Shown here piece by piece: positions 27,698-36,021 of a DNA stretch of 64,000 nucleotides. Location: positions 1,364,001-1,428,000 of the forward strand of contig NZ_CP116256.1 of the NCBI RefSeq assembly GCF_027947575.1, in the 5' to 3' direction. The notes beneath the pieces are model-generated. The model searched no databases and was not told where the DNA came from. It was given only the letters and a program-made list of their open reading frames with translations. The translations under genes were made by a program, and so were the position numbers. The stretch is from Streptomyces rubrogriseus. Lineage in GTDB: Bacteria; Actinomycetota; Actinomycetes; Streptomycetales; Streptomycetaceae. Within the stretch, counting starts at the first letter, position 1; each line of letters opens with the position of its first letter.

Positions 27698-28495
27698 CTA
27701 ACGCCAGTGGATCGAGCCGCCTCCGGCCGGAACCGTCGCCTCCAGTTTTGCCCTGATCTCCCGCATCACCGCCACGATCCGTGCCTCGTGATCCGGCGTC
27801 AGCCGGGCCACCGGCACCGAGCAGCTGACCGCGTCCAGCGCCGGGGCGTCGTAGCGCAGCGCGAAGCCGAAACCGACGATGCCGGCCACACCCTCCTCGC
27901 GGTCGACGGAGTATCCGCGCTCCCTGGTCCGGGCGAGGTCGGCCATCAGGGCCTCCCTGCTGGTGTGCGTGTTCGGGGTGAACACCTCGTACGGCCCCTC
28001 GGGCAGGTCCGCGTCCGGCCGCTCCGCCAGCAGCGCCTTGCCGAGCGCGCCCACGTGGGCGGGCAGCCGGCGTCCCACCCGGCTGATCGTGCGCAGGTAT
28101 TCGTGCGACTCCCGGGTGGCCAGGTACGCCACGTCGTGCCCGTCCAGCCGCCCCAGGTGGATGGTCTCGCCCAGCGCCTCGGACGCCTCGTCGAGGTACG
28201 GCCGCACCGCCCGCACCCGGGGGTCGGAGTCCAGGTAGCTGGTGCCGGTGAGCAGGGCGTGGATGCCGATGCCGTAGAGCGAGCCGGTGACGTCGGTGCG
28301 GACCCAGCCGCGCGAGATCAGGGTCTGCAGCAGCGCGTACATCGAACTGCGCGGCACCCCCAGTCCGTCCGCCAGTTCCTGGAGGCGGGCCGGACGGTCG
28401 CCGCGCGCGGCCAGCACCTCCAGCAGCTCCACCGTGCGCGCCGCGGACTTCACCTCGCGGACGCCGCCCGGCGTCGCGTCCCCAGTCTCCGACAT
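27698..28495 (-). CDS. IclR-family transcriptional regulator of the glucarate locus
   Basis: A 265-residue regulator. The N-terminal winged helix-turn-helix is visible as SAARTVELLEVLAARGDRPARLQELADGLGVPRSSMYALLQTLISRGWV. The IclR effector domain follows (LGETIHLGRLDGHDVAYLATRES, RVGRRLPAHVGALGKALLAE, GFGFALRYDAPALDAVSCSVPVARL). It is divergent from the glucarate genes, and a 14-bp dyad lies between them, so it probably controls both directions in response to glucarate or a catabolite. The start is ATG 28495; the long upstream open frame is an antisense shadow. Confidence 0.9.
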   Translation of the reverse strand: MSETGDATPGGVREVKSAARTVELLEVLAARGDRPARLQELADGLGVPRSSMYALLQTLISRGWVRTDVTGSLYGIGIHALLTGTSYLDSDPRVRAVRPYLDEASEALGETIHLGRLDGHDVAYLATRESHEYLRTISRVGRRLPAHVGALGKALLAERPDADLPEGPYEVFTPNTHTSREALMADLARTRERGYSVDREEGVAGIVGFGFALRYDAPALDAVSCSVPVARLTPDHEARIVAVMREIRAKLEATVPAGGGSIHWR

Positions 28496-28558
28496 GGGCC
28501 GATCGTAAACGGATGCCCCCGACCCATTGACGCCCAACGGCCACCTCTCTAATCTCCA

Positions 28559-28591
28559 TCTCCATACGTAGACGCCATCTACATACGGAGA
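28559..28591. promoter_or_regulatory. Operator dyad between the IclR regulator and the glucarate operon
   Basis: TCTCCATACGTAGA (28559-28572) and TCTACATACGGAGA (28578-28591) are inverted with 12 of 14 positions matching and five bases between. It sits just before the kdgD start and 64 bases from the iclR start, the expected place for an IclR-type operator. TAATCT-like sequence at 28550 could be a -10. Confidence 0.65.
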
Positions 28592-28603
28592 CAGCGAGAA
28601 GTG

Positions 28604-29584
28604 ATGCAGACGACGAGTGTGGGCCCCGTCCCCGATCCCGACCCCGACACCGGGCGGGCGGCCGTCGTCCGGCGGCTGCGCGAAGGCATGGCGGCGAGCG
28701 TGCTGTCCTTCCCGCTGACCAGCTTCCACGAGGACGGCTCCTTCGACGCCGACGGATACCGGGCCTACGTCGCCGAACGGCTCGCCGCCGGTCCCGGAGC
28801 CCTCTTCCCCGCCTGCGGCACCGGCGAGTTCTTCTCCCTGGACGAGGACGAGTACCGGCAGGCGGTCGCCATCGCCGTCGAGGAGACGGCCGGGAGCGTG
28901 CCGGTCGTCGCCGGGACCGGCTACGGCTGGGCGCAGGCCCTGCGGTTCGCGCGCATCGCCGAGGAGGCCGGGGCCGACGCCCTCCTCGTCATGCCGCACT
29001 ACCTCACCGCCGCCCCGCAGGACGGCCTGGTCGCCCAGGTGGAGCGGATCGCCGCGGGCACCCGGCTCCCGCTCATCGCCTACCAGCGCGGCCAGGTCGC
29101 CTACACCGCCGAGTCCGTCCGGCGCCTGGCCCGCGTCCCCGGCGTGATCGGCCTCAAGGACGGCCACAGCGACCTCGACCGCCTCCAGCGCACGGTCCTC
29201 GCCGCGCCCGACGACTTCCTGTTCTTCAACGGCGCCGCCACCGCCGAGGTCCAGGCCCGTGCCTACGCCGCCGTCGGCGTCCCCGCCTACTCCTCCGCCG
29301 TGCACGCCTTCGCGCCCGAGATCGCGAACGCCTTCCTCGCCGCCCTGCGCGGCGGCGACACCGGCACGGTCGACAAGCTGCTGCGCGACTTCTACGTCCC
29401 GCTCGTCGAACTGCGCGACCGCGTCCCCGGATACGCCGTGTCCCTGGTGAAGGCGGCGGCCCGGCTGCGCGGCTGCCCCGTCGGCCCCGTCCGCGCCCCC
29501 CTCACCGATCCGTCGCCCGCCGACCTCGCCGCCCTCAAGACCCTGCTCACCACCGGACTCGACCTCGTAGGAGCCGCCCTGTGA
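28604..29584 (+). CDS. kdgD: 5-dehydro-4-deoxyglucarate dehydratase (decarboxylating)
   Basis: A 326-residue enzyme of the DapA/N-acetylneuraminate lyase family. The N-terminal LSFPLTSFHEDGSFDADGYRAYVAERL and FPACGTGEFFSLDEDEY mark the KDG-dehydratase subgroup. The Schiff-base lysine lies in VPGVIGLKDGHSDLDRL. It converts 5-dehydro-4-deoxy-D-glucarate to 2,5-dioxopentanoate with loss of CO2 and water. GTG 28601 directly before ATG 28604 is an alternative start. Its TGA overlaps the GTG of the glucarate dehydratase gene (GTGA), so the two consecutive enzymes are translationally coupled. Confidence 0.92.
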   Translation: MQTTSVGPVPDPDPDTGRAAVVRRLREGMAASVLSFPLTSFHEDGSFDADGYRAYVAERLAAGPGALFPACGTGEFFSLDEDEYRQAVAIAVEETAGSVPVVAGTGYGWAQALRFARIAEEAGADALLVMPHYLTAAPQDGLVAQVERIAAGTRLPLIAYQRGQVAYTAESVRRLARVPGVIGLKDGHSDLDRLQRTVLAAPDDFLFFNGAATAEVQARAYAAVGVPAYSSAVHAFAPEIANAFLAALRGGDTGTVDKLLRDFYVPLVELRDRVPGYAVSLVKAAARLRGCPVGPVRAPLTDPSPADLAALKTLLTTGLDLVGAAL

Positions 29585-30876
29585 CCCGCGACCTCACCAT
29601 CACGGCCGTCCACCTGACGCCGATCCTGGTCGCCGACCCGCCCCTGCTGAACACCCAGGGCGTGCACCAGCCCTACACCCCCCGCCTGATCGTCGAGGTG
29701 GAGACCGCCGACGGCGTCACCGGCGTCGGCGAGACCTACGGCGACGCCAAGTACCTGGAGCTGGCCCGTCCGTTCGCGGACAAGCTGGTCAGCCGTCAGG
29801 TGTCCGACCTGAACGGCCTGTTCACCCTCGCCGACGAGGTCGCCGTCGACTCCTCCCGGGTTTCCGGGCAGGTGGACGTCGGCGGGCTGCGCGGCGTCCA
29901 GACCGCCGACAAGCTGCGCCTGTCCGTCGTCTCCGGCTTCGAGGTCGCCTGCCTCGACGCCCTCGGCAAGGCGCTCGGCCTGCCCGTGCACGCCCTGCTC
30001 GGCGGCAAGGTCCGCGACGCCGTCGAGTACAGCGCCTACCTCTTCTACAAGTGGGCCGACCACCCCGAGGGCGTGGCCGGAGAGAAGGACGACTGGGGAG
30101 CGGCCGTCGACCCGGCCGGCATCGTCGCCCAGGCCCGCGCCTTCACCGAGCGGTACGGCTTCACCTCCTTCAAGCTCAAGGGCGGCGTCTTCCCGCCGGA
30201 GGAGGAGATCGCCGCGGTCAAGGCGCTCGCCGAGGCGTTCCCCGGGCACCCCCTGCGCCTGGACCCCAACGGCGCCTGGTCCGTGGAGACCTCCCTCGAG
30301 GTCGCGGCGGAACTCGGCGACGTCCTGGAGTACCTGGAGGACCCCGCGCTCGGCACCCCGGCGATGGCCGAGGTCGCCGCGAAGACCGGGGTGCCGCTCG
30401 CCACCAACATGTGCGTGACGACGTTCGCCGAGATCCAGGAGGCGTTCACCAAGGGCGCCGTGCAGGTCGTGCTCTCCGACCACCACTACTGGGGCGGACT
30501 GCGCAACACCCAGCAACTGGCCGCCGTCTGCCGCACCTTCGGCGTCGGCGTCTCCATGCACTCCAACACCCACCTGGGCATCAGCCTCGCCGCGATGACC
30601 CACGTCGCGGCCACCGTGCCCAACCTCCACCACGCCTGCGACTCCCACTACCCCTGGCAGTCCGAGGACGTGCTCACCGAACGGCTGACCTTCGACGGCG
30701 GCAAGGTCGCCGTCTCCGACGCTCCCGGCCTCGGCGTCGAACTCGACCGCGAGCGCCTGGCGTTCCTGCACCGGCGCTGGCTCGAGGACGACGGCACGCT
30801 GCGCGACCGCGACGACGCGGCGGCGATGCGGGTCGCCGACCCGGAGTGGGTCACCCCGTCCGTCCCGCGTTGGTGA
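29581..30876 (+). CDS. gudD: D-glucarate dehydratase
   Basis: A 431-residue member of the enolase superfamily. The N-terminal capping part reads PPLLNTQGVHQPYTPRLIVEVETADGVTGVGETYG. The barrel carries the KxK base motif FKLKGG, metal-ligand strands LDPNGAW and YLEDPA, and a C-terminal HSNTHLGIS histidine. It dehydrates D-glucarate to 5-dehydro-4-deoxy-D-glucarate, the substrate of the enzyme encoded just upstream. The GTG start overlaps the kdgD stop by four bases. Confidence 0.93.
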   Translation: MTRDLTITAVHLTPILVADPPLLNTQGVHQPYTPRLIVEVETADGVTGVGETYGDAKYLELARPFADKLVSRQVSDLNGLFTLADEVAVDSSRVSGQVDVGGLRGVQTADKLRLSVVSGFEVACLDALGKALGLPVHALLGGKVRDAVEYSAYLFYKWADHPEGVAGEKDDWGAAVDPAGIVAQARAFTERYGFTSFKLKGGVFPPEEEIAAVKALAEAFPGHPLRLDPNGAWSVETSLEVAAELGDVLEYLEDPALGTPAMAEVAAKTGVPLATNMCVTTFAEIQEAFTKGAVQVVLSDHHYWGGLRNTQQLAAVCRTFGVGVSMHSNTHLGISLAAMTHVAATVPNLHHACDSHYPWQSEDVLTERLTFDGGKVAVSDAPGLGVELDRERLAFLHRRWLEDDGTLRDRDDAAAMRVADPEWVTPSVPRW

Positions 30877-30918
30877 AGCCGTTCCCCTCCCCCCTCCCTG
30901 CCACGACCGGAGCCGCTC

Positions 30919-32325
30919 GTGTCCGCTGAAGCCCCCGAGGTGCATTCCCCCGCCGTACAGTCCGCCGTCCGCAAGATCTTCCGCCGCGTGGTCCCCCTCT
31001 TCTTCGTCATGTTCGTGGCGAACTACATGGACCGCGTCAACCTGGGCTTCGCCCAGGACGAACTCCGCGCCGACGTCGGCCTGTCGGCCGCCGCGTTCGG
31101 CCTCGGCGCCGGCATTTTCTTCATCGCGTACGCCATCTTCGAAGTCCCCTCCAACATGCTGATGGAGCGGTTCGGGGCCAAGGTGTGGCTCACCCGCATC
31201 ATGATCAGCTGGGGTGTGGTCGCCACCGCGATGGCCTTCGTCGACAGCGTGGAGATGTTCTACGCCCTGCGCTTCCTGCTCGGCGTCGCCGAGGCGGGCT
31301 TCTTCCCGGCCGTCATCTACTACTTCAGCCGCTGGCTCCCCGACTCCCACCGGGGCCGGGCCACGTCGATCTTCCTGATGGGTTCCGGCACCGCCACCGT
31401 CATCGTCGGCCCCGTCTCGGGTGCGTTGATGGAGATGCACGGGATCTGGGGCCACGCGGGCTGGCAGTGGATGTTCTTCATCGAGGGTGTCTTCTCCGTC
31501 GTCCTCGGCTTCGTCGTCTACCGCTTCCTCGACTCGGGCGTCGAGCAGGCGACGTGGCTGACCGACGAGGAGAAGTCCGGCCTCGTCGCGGCCATCGACG
31601 CCGAGCAGGACGAACGCGACGCGCGGCGCGGCGAGAAGGCGGCCAGGGTCTCCCGCTGGAAGCTGCTCGCCGACCCCCAGATGCTGCTCTTCCTCTGGAT
31701 CTACTTCGCCATCAACGTCGCCCTGTACGCGGTGACCTTCTGGCTGCCGTCGATCGTGGACGACATCGGCGGGGTGAGCGACTTCCAGGTGGGGCTGCTG
31801 ACCGCCGTGCCGTGGCTGTGCGCGCTGGTCGCCCTGTTCGTCAGCGGCCGGGTCTCCGACCGCATCGGCAAGCGCAGGCCCGTGCTGGTCGTCCTGCTCC
31901 TGCTCGGCGGCTGCGGCACCCTGCTGGCCGTGTTCGTCTCGCCCTGGGTCGGGCTCGGCGCGCTGTGCCTGGCCGCGATGGGTTTCAAACCGGCCTCCCC
32001 GGTCTTCTGGACCATCCCGCAGAGCTATCTCGACGCCCGCGCCGCGGCCCCCGGCATCGCGCTGATCAACTCCATCGGCAACCTCGGCGGGTTCGTCGCC
32101 CCCACCGCCTTCGGCATCATCGAGGACACGACCGGCTCGACCAAGGGCGGCCTGGTCGGGCTGACCGTCGTCGGCTTCCTGGCCGCGCTGAGCGTGCTGC
32201 TGGTGCGCGGTGGCGGACGCAACGACCGGGTCCGCACCCGGCCGGACAGGGCGGCGGCGGCCCCCGCGCCGGAGACCACCCCGGGCGCCGCCCGGACCGC
32301 GCAGCCGGGTCCTGCCACCGCCTGA
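30919..32325 (+). CDS. MFS transporter, anion:cation symporter type (probable glucarate uptake)
   Basis: A 468-residue membrane protein with about 12 helices. The signature RVVPLFFVMFVANYMDRVNLGFAQDEL and RFLLGVAEAGFFPAVIYYFSRWLP are characteristic of the ACS family (GudP, phthalate, galactonate transporters). The C-terminus is a Pro/Ala-rich tail. Its place 42 bases after gudD suggests uptake of D-glucarate, possibly also galactarate. The start is GTG 30919. Substrate is inferred from context. Confidence 0.9.
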   Translation: MSAEAPEVHSPAVQSAVRKIFRRVVPLFFVMFVANYMDRVNLGFAQDELRADVGLSAAAFGLGAGIFFIAYAIFEVPSNMLMERFGAKVWLTRIMISWGVVATAMAFVDSVEMFYALRFLLGVAEAGFFPAVIYYFSRWLPDSHRGRATSIFLMGSGTATVIVGPVSGALMEMHGIWGHAGWQWMFFIEGVFSVVLGFVVYRFLDSGVEQATWLTDEEKSGLVAAIDAEQDERDARRGEKAARVSRWKLLADPQMLLFLWIYFAINVALYAVTFWLPSIVDDIGGVSDFQVGLLTAVPWLCALVALFVSGRVSDRIGKRRPVLVVLLLLGGCGTLLAVFVSPWVGLGALCLAAMGFKPASPVFWTIPQSYLDARAAAPGIALINSIGNLGGFVAPTAFGIIEDTTGSTKGGLVGLTVVGFLAALSVLLVRGGGRNDRVRTRPDRAAAAPAPETTPGAARTAQPGPATA

Positions 32326-32404
32326 CGCCACGCGGCCGGCACCGCCGCACTGTCGGTGGCGTGGTGCACACTGGCGGGGTCCGCACCATGCCAGGGAGCG
32401 CACC

Positions 32405-33595
32405 GTGACAGCGTCCACCGTGTCCACCGACGTGCCCGACTCGACCGACGTTCCGGTCATGCCGGCCGACGAGAGAACGCACCGCCACGTCCCGCCCGAG
32501 GGATCGCACCGCCACCCCCAGGTCGATCCCCTGGCCGCCCTGCGCACCCCGCAGGACCCGCCCTGGGACGTGTACCTGACGGGCACCGTCTTCCTCGACG
32601 TGGTCTTCACCGGCCTCGACTCCGCCCCGGTGCGCGGGACCGAGTCCTGGGCCCGGGGGATGGGGTCGAGCCCGGGCGGCATCGCCAACATGGCGACCGC
32701 GCTGGCCCGCCTCGGTCTGCGCACCTCGCTGGCCGCCGCGTTCGGTGACGACCACTACGGCGACTACTGCTGGGACGCCCTGTCCCAGGGCGAGGGCATC
32801 GACCTGTCCCCGTCCCGCACCGTGCCCGGCTGGCACTCGCCGGTGACGGTCTCGATGGCGTACGAGGGGGAGCGCACGATGGTCTCCCACGGCCACGAAC
32901 CGCCGCCGGAGGAGCCGTCCCCCGACTGCCCGCCCCGCGCGCGTGCCGCCGTCGCCTCCCTCACGCCCGGTGTCCGCGCCCCCTGGATCGCCCAGGCCGC
33001 CGCGCGCGGCACCCGCGTCTTCGCCGACGTCGGCTGGGACGACACCGGTGCCTGGGACCTGGCGGCCCTGCCCGACCTCGCGCACTGCGAGGCCTTCCTG
33101 CCGAACGCGGAGGAGGCCATGCGCTACACCGGCGCCACCTGCCCCCGGGCCGCCGCGCACGCCCTGACCGAGCACGTGCCGCTCGCCGTGGTCACCCTCG
33201 GCGCGGACGGCGCCTACGCGGTGGACCGGCGCACGGGGGAGAGCGCCGAGGTCCCGGCCATCGAGGTGGAGGCCCTGGACCCGACCGGCGCCGGGGACGT
33301 GTTCGTGGCCGGCTTCGTCACCGGCACCCTGGCCGGCTGGCCGCTCGCCGACCGGCTCGCCTTCGCGGGCCTGACCGCGGCCCTGTCCGTCCAGGAGTTC
33401 GGCGGCTCGCTGGCGGCACCCGGGTGGTGCGAGATCGCCACCTGGTGGCGCAAGGTCCAGTCGGTCGAGAGCCAGGACCCGACGGCCCTGCGCCGCTACG
33501 CCTTCCTGGCCGGACTGGTCCCCGACGCCCAGCCCGGCTCCTGGCCCCTGCGCCGCGCGGTCCCGACCATCGGCTTCCGCCGCCCGACACCCTGA
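32405..33595 (+). CDS. PfkB-family carbohydrate kinase
   Basis: A 396-residue ribokinase-like protein. GSSPGGIANMATALARLGLRTSLAAAFGDD is the N-terminal PfkB pattern and DPTGAGDVFVAGFVTG the C-terminal signature with the catalytic aspartate. The first 50 or so residues are a variable, His/Pro-rich extension. The sugar is not evident. Although close to the glucarate genes, it has its own 79-base upstream gap and the pathway to 2,5-dioxopentanoate needs no kinase. AGGGAG seven bases before GTG 32405 supports the start; the frame is open to 32210. Confidence 0.85.
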   Translation: MTASTVSTDVPDSTDVPVMPADERTHRHVPPEGSHRHPQVDPLAALRTPQDPPWDVYLTGTVFLDVVFTGLDSAPVRGTESWARGMGSSPGGIANMATALARLGLRTSLAAAFGDDHYGDYCWDALSQGEGIDLSPSRTVPGWHSPVTVSMAYEGERTMVSHGHEPPPEEPSPDCPPRARAAVASLTPGVRAPWIAQAAARGTRVFADVGWDDTGAWDLAALPDLAHCEAFLPNAEEAMRYTGATCPRAAAHALTEHVPLAVVTLGADGAYAVDRRTGESAEVPAIEVEALDPTGAGDVFVAGFVTGTLAGWPLADRLAFAGLTAALSVQEFGGSLAAPGWCEIATWWRKVQSVESQDPTALRRYAFLAGLVPDAQPGSWPLRRAVPTIGFRRPTP

Positions 33596-33616
33596 CGGCC
33601 CCGCCCCTCGGAGGCT

Positions 33617-34570
33617 TCAGAACCCGAGGCGCCGCAGCTGCTTCGGGTCGCGTTGCCAGTCCTTGGCGACCTTCACGTGCAGGTCCAGGAAGACCGGGGT
33701 CCCGAGGAGGGCCTCGATCTGGGTGCGGGACTTGATACCGACGTCCTTCAGGCGCTTGCCCTTGGGGCCGATGATGATGCCCTTCTGGCTCGGGCGCTCG
33801 ATGTAGACGTTGGCGTGGATGTCCAGGAGGGGCTTGTCCGCGGGGCGGTCCTCGCGCGGGAGCATCTCCTCGACGACCACCGCGATGGAGTGCGGCAGCT
33901 CGTCCCGGACGCCCTCCAGCGCGGCCTCGCGGATCAGCTCCGCGACCATGACCTGCTCGGGCTCGTCCGTCAGGTCGCCCTCGGGGTAGAGCGCCGGGCC
34001 CTCGGGCAGCAGCGGGGTGAGCAGGTCGGCGAGCAGGTCCACCTGCTGGTTCGCCGTGGCGGACACCGGGACGATCTCCGCCCAGGTGATCCCCAGCTCC
34101 TTGCCCAGCTGGTCGATCGCGATCAGCTGCTCGGCCAGCGTCTTGGAGTCCACCAGGTCGGTCTTGGTGACGATCGCGACCTTCGGGGTCTTCCTGATCC
34201 CCGCCAGCTCCTTGGCGATGAAGCGGTCACCGGGGCCCAGCTTCTCGTTCGCCGGCAGGCAGAAGCCGATGACGTCCACCTCGGCCCACGTGGTGCGCAC
34301 CACGTCGTTGAGCCGCTCGCCCAGCAGGGTGCGCGGCTTGTGCAGCCCCGGGGTGTCCACCAGGATCAGCTGCGCGTCCTCGCGGTGCACGATGCCCCGC
34401 ACGGTGTGCCGGGTGGTCTGCGGGCGGTTGGAGGTGATCGCCACCTTCTGCCCGACCAGAGCGTTCGTCAGGGTGGACTTGCCCGCGTTGGGACGGCCCA
34501 CGAAGCAGGCGAAGCCGGCCCGGTGAACAGTCTCGGCCGGTTCTTCGGATGACTGGGTACGAACGCTCAT
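33617..34570 (-). CDS. era: GTPase Era, 16S rRNA maturation and ribosome assembly factor
   Basis: A 317-residue GTPase. G1 is GRPNAGKS, G2 region RPQTTRHTVRG, G3 DTPGLHKP, G4 TKTD; the C-terminal KH RNA-binding domain is seen in VYIERPSQKGIIIGPKGKRLKDVGIKSR. Era binds the 3' end of 16S rRNA during 30S assembly. ATG 34570 (MSVRTQSS) is chosen; ATG 34579 in frame adds three residues. It lies downstream of the deaminase-like gene on the same strand, in the usual actinobacterial order phoH-ybeY-hemolysin-...-era. Confidence 0.95.
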   Translation of the reverse strand: MSVRTQSSEEPAETVHRAGFACFVGRPNAGKSTLTNALVGQKVAITSNRPQTTRHTVRGIVHREDAQLILVDTPGLHKPRTLLGERLNDVVRTTWAEVDVIGFCLPANEKLGPGDRFIAKELAGIRKTPKVAIVTKTDLVDSKTLAEQLIAIDQLGKELGITWAEIVPVSATANQQVDLLADLLTPLLPEGPALYPEGDLTDEPEQVMVAELIREAALEGVRDELPHSIAVVVEEMLPREDRPADKPLLDIHANVYIERPSQKGIIIGPKGKRLKDVGIKSRTQIEALLGTPVFLDLHVKVAKDWQRDPKQLRRLGF

Positions 34571-34635
34571 GGCGCCCATTGTCCCTGATCCCCGAAGCCC
34601 CGCCGTACCACGGTCGTCCGCCGGGCCCCGAAGCG

Positions 34636-34992
34636 TCAGCCCGCGCTCACCGTGGCCCGTACCGTGCCGTCGGGCGAAGCCACCAGCACCGGTGTCCCGG
34701 CCCCGCCCAGGTCGCGCACCGCCGCCCGGTCCTCCTCCGACGCCGACTCCGCAGCGGTCACCACCGCCGCCGCCTCCAGGGACTTCGCGCCGGACGCCAC
34801 CGCCATCGCCACCGCCGTGCGCAGCGCGCTGAGCTTCAGGGAGTCCAGGGCGACGGTCCCGGCGACGTACGTGCGGCCGGTCTCGTCGCGAACGGCCGCG
34901 CCCTCGGGCACGCCGTTGCGCGCGCGGGCCGAGCGGGCCAGGGTGACGATCTTGCGGTCCTCGGGGTCGAGGCCGGGAGTCTCGGTGGTCAT
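34636..34992 (-). CDS. Cytidine deaminase-like protein lacking the zinc site
   Basis: A 118-residue protein with the cytidine-deaminase length and fold order: KIVTLARSARARNGVPEGAAVRDETGRTYVAGTVALDSLKLSALRTAVAMAVASGAKSL. The position of the catalytic C/H-A-E motif reads LSALRTA, and there is no PCxxC later (AGTPVLVASPDGTVRATVSAG). The residues needed to bind zinc and catalyse deamination are absent, so I infer a pseudoenzyme kept for another role, perhaps nucleotide or RNA sensing. It lies 65 bases upstream of era on the same strand, presumably in the same transcript. ATG 34992 is the start. Confidence 0.8.
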   Translation of the reverse strand: MTTETPGLDPEDRKIVTLARSARARNGVPEGAAVRDETGRTYVAGTVALDSLKLSALRTAVAMAVASGAKSLEAAAVVTAAESASEEDRAAVRDLGGAGTPVLVASPDGTVRATVSAG

Positions 34993-35030
34993 GGGGTGAG
35001 CATACGGAGCCCCGCCGGGCGCCGGGCCGC

Positions 35031-35924
35031 TCACCCCGCCACCGGGTACATCGCCCCGCGCCGGCCCTCCGGCGAGGCCAGCCACTCCAGCTTCGCCGCC
35101 GTGTTCGCCTCCTCCAGCGGCGTGTGCAGCACGATCGTCAGGTCGGGGCGGGCGGGGACCTGGAGCGCCGTCGACTCCAGGCTGAGGAGGCCGACCAGCG
35201 GGTGGTCCAGCTCCTTGCGGATCTGCCCCGCGTCCTCGATGTCCCGCTCCTCCCACAGCGCGGCGAACTCGGCGCTGGCCTCCTTCAGGTCCGCCAGCAC
35301 CTGCTGGAAGCCCTCGTCGTCCGGGTTGGCCGCACAGGTGGCGCGGAACTGGGCGACGACCGTGCGCGCGTTGTGCTCCCAGTTGCGGGCCCGGGAGCGG
35401 TAGAGGGGGTCGGTGAAGAAGTCGAGGATGCAGTTCCACGTCGTCTCGGGCCGCATGCCCAGCACCATCGCCGCCGCGTCGTTGTACAGCACGCAGTTGT
35501 AGTAGCGGTCCATGATGTGCGCCGGATACGGCATCCACGTGTCGATCAGGCGCCGCAGCCCCTCGCACATGTCCCGCTTCGACGGCTCCACCTCGGCCGC
35601 GGGCGGGTTCAGCCCCGCCAGCACGTACAGATGGCGGCGCTCGGTGTTGCTGAGCCGCAGCACCCGGCCGACCGCGTCCAGCACCTGCGGGGAGACGGAG
35701 ATGTCGCGGCCCTGCTCCAGCCACTGGTACCAGGACGCGCCGACCCCGGCGAGCACGGCCACCTCCTCGCGGCGCAGCCCCGGCGTGCGGCGCCGCGCCC
35801 CGCCGTCCGGCAGGCCGACCTCGGCCGGGGACACCCGCGCCCGGCGGCTCATCAGGAACTCCCGCAGCTCACTGCGGCGCCGGTCCCGGCCCGCGGTCCC
35901 GGTCCTCGTGATCACGTCCGGCAC
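35031..35924 (-). CDS. XRE-family regulator with MmyB-like ligand-binding domain
   Basis: A 297-residue regulator. Residues about 10-85 hold a Cro/C1-type helix-turn-helix (RRSELREFLMSRRARVSPAEVG..., GLRREEVAVLAGVGASWYQWLEQGRDISVSPQVLDAVGRVL). The rest (YPAHIMDRYYNCVLYNDAAAMVLG, RNWEHNARTVVAQFRA, KELDHPLVGLLSLES) is the MmyB-like ligand domain that is thought to bind fatty acids or related molecules. GTG 35924 follows GGGGGGAG. It is divergent from a drug-efflux-type MFS gene, with a perfect dyad in between, so it is likely the local repressor or activator. Confidence 0.88.
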   Translation of the reverse strand: MPDVITRTGTAGRDRRRSELREFLMSRRARVSPAEVGLPDGGARRRTPGLRREEVAVLAGVGASWYQWLEQGRDISVSPQVLDAVGRVLRLSNTERRHLYVLAGLNPPAAEVEPSKRDMCEGLRRLIDTWMPYPAHIMDRYYNCVLYNDAAAMVLGMRPETTWNCILDFFTDPLYRSRARNWEHNARTVVAQFRATCAANPDDEGFQQVLADLKEASAEFAALWEERDIEDAGQIRKELDHPLVGLLSLESTALQVPARPDLTIVLHTPLEEANTAAKLEWLASPEGRRGAMYPVAG

Positions 35925-35958
35925 GTACGCACTCCCCCCGTAGCCAACCCGCCGGTGC

Positions 35959-35977
35959 CTGGTGGTGGCACCACCAG
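35959..35977. promoter_or_regulatory. Perfect operator dyad between XRE regulator and MFS transporter
   Basis: CTGGTGGTG and its complement CACCACCAG are separated by a single G. It is centred in the 97-base divergent gap, so it can control both genes. The natural ligand is probably the XRE/MmyB regulator encoded next to it. Confidence 0.6.
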
Positions 35978-36021
35978 AACAATCGGCGTCTCCCCACAAC
36001 TATTCCGGGGGCCCGAGGCTC

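Noticed and set aside
29392..32724. A 1110-codon minus-strand open frame over gudD and the transporter
   Set aside because: Same cause: third-position GC bias removes stops from the antisense frame. The plus-strand genes have clear family signatures.
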